The translations under genes and the position numbers were made by a program. The notes under the pieces were generated by a model. That model worked only from the letters and a program-made list of their open reading frames with translations, was not told the DNA's origin and did no database searches. A DNA stretch of 64,000 nt from Eopsaltria australis (Eukaryota > Chordata > Aves > Passeriformes > Petroicidae). Positions 58,351-64,000 of the stretch are shown here, piece after piece (position 1 is the stretch's first letter; every line of letters begins with the position of its first letter). The stretch covers positions 1,302,001 to 1,366,000 of the forward strand of contig JAVTVJ010000438.1 of NCBI GenBank assembly GCA_034509425.1, read 5' to 3'.

Positions 58351-58400
58351 GCCAATTGCTGAGGGTGCCAAACAGAAACATGAGAAACGTGGCACCCAGG

Positions 58401-58614
58401 GTAGGTTTAGATTGGATATTAGGAACAATTTCCTCACTGAAAGGGTGGTCAGGCATTGGAACAGGCTGCCCAGGTACCTGGAAGTGTTCAAAACCATACA
58501 GAAGTGGCACTTGGGGACATGGCCTTGTGGTGAAGGTGGAGGTGCTGGGCTAACGGTTGGACTCAATGATCTTAGAGGCCTTTTCCAACCTCAACAATTC
58601 TATGATGCTATGAA
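58401..58614 (+). mobile_element. CR1 LINE 3' end, plus strand
   Basis: GTAGGTTTAGATTGGATATT, AGGCATTGGAACAGGCTGCC, GGTTGGACTCAATGATCTTA and CCTTTTCCAACCTCAACAAT followed by TCTATGATGCTATGA match a CR1 3' end of a different avian subfamily from the 28895 copy. It begins about 50 bases after the candidate splice donor at 58345, so it would sit at the start of that putative intron. Confidence 0.9.
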
Positions 58615-58619
58615 ACTGT

Positions 58620-61600
58620 GACCTATGTGTCTTTTTTTCTACCCCTAAATTAAGTGGGATGTTGGAACACAAGGATGACTTGAAACCTCCTTTTTCCTTG
58701 GGTAATGAGAAGCAGCTGCGATTCTCTTTTTCCACTGCCTAGCTGCACAAGTTTCAAAAGAGTTTTTTGCTGCAAAATCCAGATTGTGTTGCTGTCTCTT
58801 CCTAGTATTATTGAGTGAGGGTCTTCCCTTGCAGACATCTTTTGTAGATGCTCTACAAGATCACTTTGAGAGCTACAGTTCTTTGGAGAAACAAAGTCCA
58901 CAAGACCCTTGTGTCTTTGGAACTCTCCCAAGGTGCAAATCTGTTTGCTTGAGAGATGTCCTACTACCAACTATAGAAAACCTCCTTGTGGAATTCTGGT
59001 TATTCACATGAGTATCCCCTACCCTCCATGTCTAGAGCTAAATATACAGAATCCCATCATCCATGGATGCTTCTTCTGTTTTGTGCAGAAGCCTAAGGTA
59101 TATCTACATGGTTCCTTAGATCATACTTTGGATAGCCCTGAGCAAGTGCCAGCCAGAGCCTGGCAGCCCATATAGAACAGTCTGTGCCTGTCCATCAGGT
59201 CCAACAAGTAGGGCCTCATCAGACTTTCCATGGTGCTGCCACAGTGCTCCTAGGTCTCCAAACTTCTGATAATTTTGACTATGAGCTTCTACCTTACACT
59301 CAGTAACACTTGCCTGGTGTCTGGCTGTCTTTACACCTTCCTTTTTGAGGGGTGTTCCTAAGTTATCACACTTCTTTTGCAAGAGCAGGACAGGAACAAA
59401 AGCTTTATTTTTCAGTTTGGAGTTGCTGTTGAAAGGTAAGTTCCTCCTGTAATAATCTGCAGCAGCGGTGATTAAAAAATTTAATGGGGGATCAAACATA
59501 CTGAACAGAATATCAGCATTGCACTACATGGCACACCTGGGATAGAAATAGCTGCTGAAATCCATGAGGTTCTCCTTACTTTTTGTATTTTGAGGGAACT
59601 GTGAAAAAGCTATCACTTGCCGAATGCCCTCTCTGCCTCCAAATCCAGAGTGCGGCTGCCACTGCCAGACAAACCACCTGTAAGTGCTTCTGCTTACTTC
59701 TGTGGGATCCTCATCAGTCGCCAGAGCAAGAGACGTGGTCCAAACAAGTCTTTTGCATGCTGGTGATATGGCAGAGAATGAATGGTGTAAATGTCAAGAT
59801 TATGAGCAGTACTGCAGCCAAATGATGACTGCTTGGAAAGAAAAGAGCCTACAGAGAACACATGGGTTCTCTCAAAGGCAGCATGGCTCAACTGTTCAAG
59901 AGTGCCATTTTGAGTTACAAGTTCAAACCTTTATGTTCAATATTACTTTCTCTGTCCCAGTCACTGCTGGGAGGCCACAGAGGCCAATCCTGCTTCTTAG
60001 GACTACCCTGTTTTTTTCTTTTTTTTAATGTCTAAGATTTTAGTATGTTAAAGAACAGAGTTGTGCTTCATAAACTCCTTTGCTCAACCTGAAACCCCTG
60101 ACAGTGTTTGTGATGAAAGCAGGGCTCCCACCCCAGGATAGACACTGCAGGCAATGTCTAAGTGATGGAAACTGAGCAGGATTGAGAGTTACAGAGACTG
60201 CTGGCCAAGAAGGTGTTGGTCACAGATGAGCACTTTGGGGTGTGACCAGGGGAGACATCCTGAGAGCAACTATCCAGTGCCACAGATACATGATATGTGA
60301 CCAAGCGCAGATTTCTCAGGAGCCTGAACTGGATCTGTTTTGCAACAGACAACTGTCCATCTAGGAAGGGATAGGGAATCAGCTTTTAACATCATTCACA
60401 GTTCAGACAGAAATTCAGTATCCCCAAGCCTCATCTAAAATTGAAAAGTGCCTCCAAAGGAATTGTTTGTTGCTTTGTTTGCAAAAAGTGCAAACAACAC
60501 ATCAGAGAAGCAAAAATGCCTTGGTGGATTGTTTGGCTGCACACTTAGTCAGGGTATATTGTAATGAGCCATATGCTAGCTTTGCATAGTATTATGGGGT
60601 AAGCCAGCTGCAACGTGCAGCTGATTAGTCTGGTTGGAAAAAATCTTCATTTTCCATAACAGGGGGCCAGCAAAGGCAAGCATTCTGGCAGATACTGTCA
60701 ACCCTCTGACTGCTCCTGTCATCCTGCTGTGGACCAGATGAAGTTAAGAGATCAAGAGAACCTCTGCTTTATTTTCATCCTAAAGGAGGGACCTCTTCTT
60801 AGCCCTGGGCTTGTTTAATAGTAATGGGTTTTATGAACCACAACGCTTTTATATTCTTGTGGAAGAGATTTCCACCATTCTTCCCAAAGCTGCCATTCTT
60901 ACTGCCACAGTCAGAGATCAGTCTTTTGCCATTCAGTGTTCAGTGTTCAGCTCAGCTGATGTGGTGGAAACCTCCTGTGAGGTAGGGGGGTGGAGGCCAC
61001 AAGGGGATGGAAACCTGATGAAGTACAAGATCACAAAAGTGGCAACAGGACTGCAAATGTCCTTTCTGGCCCAAATGTCATCTCTTGCTGTGGCCAAAAG
61101 CTAATGCCTACACAGAAGTATCACAAGAGAGGGTAAGTATTTCCTTCAGATACTGGCTTTACACAATTTGTCTCCTGGGGGCTTTTCAGAGGCAGAGGTG
61201 TTTTCTCTTTTAGATAAACCTCAGAGGAGTTTTGTACTTGTTGGTACTTGTTGATCCTTCACTTGAACCCACTTATCTTCTGTCATCCACAGCAGCCTGA
61301 GCTACAGAGTTCCATATCTAACTCACAATTATGCACACGTGATGACCTGAAACTTCCTCCATCAGGAGCAGAACTTCTTTAGATCTCATCTGTACCAACT
61401 GCTGAATCAAGAATTTGTGTGGACACCTTTGGGTAAGGTAAGAAATCCCCAGCCAGAAAGTGGGAACATCAAAAGTCCTTTAAAGGTCTTTTTTGAAACT
61501 ACTATTGTGTTTTCAAAAAAAATTACCAGCCATTGTCAGAATCTACTACAAATGAATATAGCAAATCTGGAGACACAACATCAATGAACCAGAATGAGTT

Positions 61601-62245
61601 TTTAGCTCTAAAGCTCTAAGATACCTGATTTTCCCTTTTTTTTTTTTTTTTTTTCCCAGAGAAGAATATAGCTTAGGGTTATTCCTTTGCATTTACATAT
61701 ATCTAGTACTTTGAATGCTCTGGGTCATCATTACATACAGACAGAAAAGGGTAGAATGTATCTGGAACTATTATTTCAGAAAGGCTGAAATAGAAGCCAT
61801 GCAGCTGTCTCAGTTTTGGGTTGCCCAGATGAATTTGATTTGTAAGCCTCTAATGGCAACAAACCCATGAAGCAGTAGCAACAGAGCAGGGATTGGGAGA
61901 AATGTGGAAAAACCGAGGGGGCTGAGTTTATTTATTTATTTATGGCTGAGTAAGAAGCCTGATTTTCTCTCATTAAAAGAAAAATTCCCCACAGACAGGA
62001 TTATTAAGAGTATTCTTATTTGACATGGTTATTAATCAGGAGGAGGAGGGAGAAAATTGTACAGTAATGAACTTCACAGACAGTAATACTCTGGGAAGAT
62101 CTTAGGGCTCCAGCAATGACAGATCATTGGCTAAATGGAGTGCAGTGCTATTGTTGACCGAAACCTTTAAACATTGCATCCAATCCTCTCCAAAACCACT
62201 GGCCTCATGGGACAGTGGTCTTTCACTGCCAGTGAGTTTTTTTCA
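58620..62245. other. Intergenic, no gene recognised
   Basis: A 127-codon minus frame (59116-59499) and a 114-codon plus frame (59684-60028) lack recognisable domains. T19 lies at 61636-61654. 61925-62180 is AT-rich with (TTTA)n and TTATTAATCAGG and may be regulatory. I could not find SLC22A15 exons on the plus strand. Confidence 0.5.
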
Positions 62246-62249
62246 CTCG

Positions 62250-62457
62250 TCCCCATTGCCTCTTGTCCTGCTGGAAGAGAAGAGCCTGGGCTCCTCCTCT
62301 TCATTCCTTTCCATCAGGTTATTTACACACACTGTGAAGTTCTTCCCTGAGCCTTCTTAGCTTTAGGCTAGACAGTCCCAGCTCTTAGCCTGTCCTTACA
62401 TGACAGATGCTCCAGTCCCTTAATCACCTTCATGGTTCTCTGCTGGACCTGGTTTGG
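62250..62457 (-). mobile_element. CR1 LINE fragment, minus strand
   Basis: On the plus strand the order CCCATTGCCTCTTGTCCTG, GTGAAGTTCTTCCCTGAGCC, TTAGGCTAGACAGTCCCAGC, TCTTAGCCTGTCCTTACATG and TCTGCTGGACCTGGTTTGGG is the reverse complement of avian CR1. Stops break any frame. Confidence 0.85.
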
Positions 62458-62459
62458 GA

Positions 62460-64000
62460 AGCAGCAGCACAAGAGGAGACAGCTCCCTGACAGCTGTTTT
62501 CCCCAGGCACAGGGCATTGTTGCACGCTGTTGACATGCCTAAGGCCAACACTGTAACTTCACTATGGTCGGGACTGGAAGATGTGGGAGTCAGAGGTGTT
62601 ATCTCAGCAGAGGCGTGGCGGGAGCAGAACAGAAGCATCATCTGGAAGGCAGCACCCCATGGAGGTGAATACAGAAAGCTGACAGTTCTTAATTGCTGCC
62701 CATATAGCAGGCAGAGCCTGGAGCTTGGATGGCTGTAAGCAAGTAGGGAACATAGGGAGGAAAACCCCCAGGCAGGAGTGCTGGAGCTCCCAAGTGAGAC
62801 AGAGATGAGAAGTGCCTGGGGAATGCAGGATGCACACAGCAATTCGCGAGGCAGTACCTTCCTGACAGGGAGCCACGAACCACTTCCTTCCCTAGGATCT
62901 GTTATCTCTGCTCAAGAGTCAAGGAGGAGCCGGGTGTTGATGGTAAAGCCAACAGCCCTTCCTGTTGCTGGGCAAGCCGGAATAAAGCTGTGGTTGCCAC
63001 AGAGTGTGGCTTGGAGAGTGGCAATGATGCAGGGGAGATGAGTGCAGAACTCCCAAACACTAGGACATCTCCTCCACATTTTAGCTGAGCAATAAAATGA
63101 GACAAGTGCAGTTGGGCGAACAGCAGAAAGGTCCTGACATTTCAGAAATCCTTTGCTGTTTTGCCTTTAATCAATCTGTACTAAGCCTCAAATATGAAAA
63201 GAAGTGCTTAGGGCAAAGGTGAATTTCATTTTAAGAGTAAATTGCTTTGATGATTGTCGATTTGCCAAGATTTTTTTCAGCACAGAAATGGTATTATTTC
63301 CCAGCTCCTGCCATGGTCCTAAAGGTCACAGCTCACAACTCTCTTCTTTTCTATTGTTCATACAATAAAAGCCACAAGCGTAAAGATGTTGCTGCTGCTT
63401 CTTAGTACCACTAGGTAAAAAAAGTCTCAACAATCTAAGTTGTTTCATGTTCCTGGAGCTTTATTGTAAAGGTGTAATGAAAACACCATGAAAAGCTGAT
63501 TGCCATTTTGCAAGATGACTGTTTCACTTGTATTTATCTCCCTTCCCTTCCCTATGCAGTAGAGTTCATGCCCCTTCCCAAACCAGTCTCATTACTTCTA
63601 AGTGAGAACTTCTACCCCATGTTCACAATGAAGGGTCTCCAAATTCTCTTTATAAAATAAAAATACAGTTTTGTGGAGGCTGGTGTAATGGAGAGAGGCA
63701 TGTCTTCACCAGGCATTAAATCAAGAACAGTAAGATTTGTGTGGGTGCAGAACTGACCTCTAGTGGCACCTACACAATAGCCTTATGCCAGATACGACTT
63801 TTTTATTCCCCAGCTATCGGCAGGTAGGCTATGAAGTATCATTAAAGAATATTCCACAGCTGAGGTGTGTCAGCATTTTGGGGTCCGCTGTGAACTGGCA
63901 GAACTGAAGCAGCGTGCACAATGTGGGTACAGCTTCCCAAACACAGGGACACCTTTGTTCAGTGCGGTGCAAACCCGCTGAGCGCACACTGTAACTCCGC
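62460..64000. other. Intergenic to window end, no gene recognised
   Basis: A 140-codon minus frame (62420-62842) starts within this stretch and ends inside the CR1, so it is not a real gene. Nothing else is recognised. CpGs increase slightly after 63880, but the window ends before any island is evident. Confidence 0.5.

Noticed and set aside
58016..58566. Minus-strand frames of 164 and 128 codons
   Set aside because: They run through the CR1 copy at 58401-58614 and the GC-rich island; the N-terminal parts are antisense CR1.
62420..62842. 140-codon minus-strand frame near the window end
   Set aside because: Its last part lies in a CR1 fragment and it has no recognisable domain.

Overview
The window is 64 kb of vertebrate nuclear DNA, almost certainly from a bird. 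The evidence is one intact vertebrate neuronal bHLH gene plus several copies of the CR1 LINE. The younger CR1 copies carry the avian-style 3' end (the stretch reading CCTTCCAACCCAAAC followed by ATTCTATG-type repeats). I see no bacterial operons, phage genes, CRISPR arrays, tRNA or rRNA genes. The species cannot be fixed from the sequence.

The only protein-coding gene I can support is NHLH2 (HEN2/NSCL2), on the minus strand at 16820-17251: one uninterrupted coding exon of 143 codons. Its probable 3' UTR runs to about 15620, ending after two AATAAA signals. Upstream of the coding exon lie a candidate splice acceptor, two candidate 5' UTR splice donors (19183 and 19447), a CpG-rich domain reaching about 20400, and a CCAAT-rich promoter-like block at about 20410-20670.

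The rest is a gene-poor flank. In mammals NHLH2 sits between CASQ2 and SLC22A15, but I found no recognisable exon of either here. Recognised content is: CR1 copies at about 9345-10330 (old, minus), 25885-26130 (old, minus), 28895-29262 (plus), 41160-41232 (tail only, plus), 55930-56315 (plus), 56390-56550 (older, plus), 58401-58614 (plus) and 62250-62457 (minus); pentamer and tetramer satellites at 33151 and 52674; and several hairpins and short tandem repeats. Several AT-rich or locally CpG-bearing blocks contain clustered transcription factor motifs. They are plausible long-range enhancers of NHLH2, but conservation could not be tested here.

The second most gene-like signal is an isolated CpG island at 57960-58345 with a TATA box and a strong splice donor on the plus strand. 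It may be the first exon of an unannotated, perhaps noncoding, transcript. I found no convincing new multi-gene system. The best leads are this island, an 18-bp perfect hairpin at 27957-27997, and a homotypic array of PBX/MEIS-like sites at 44860-44903.
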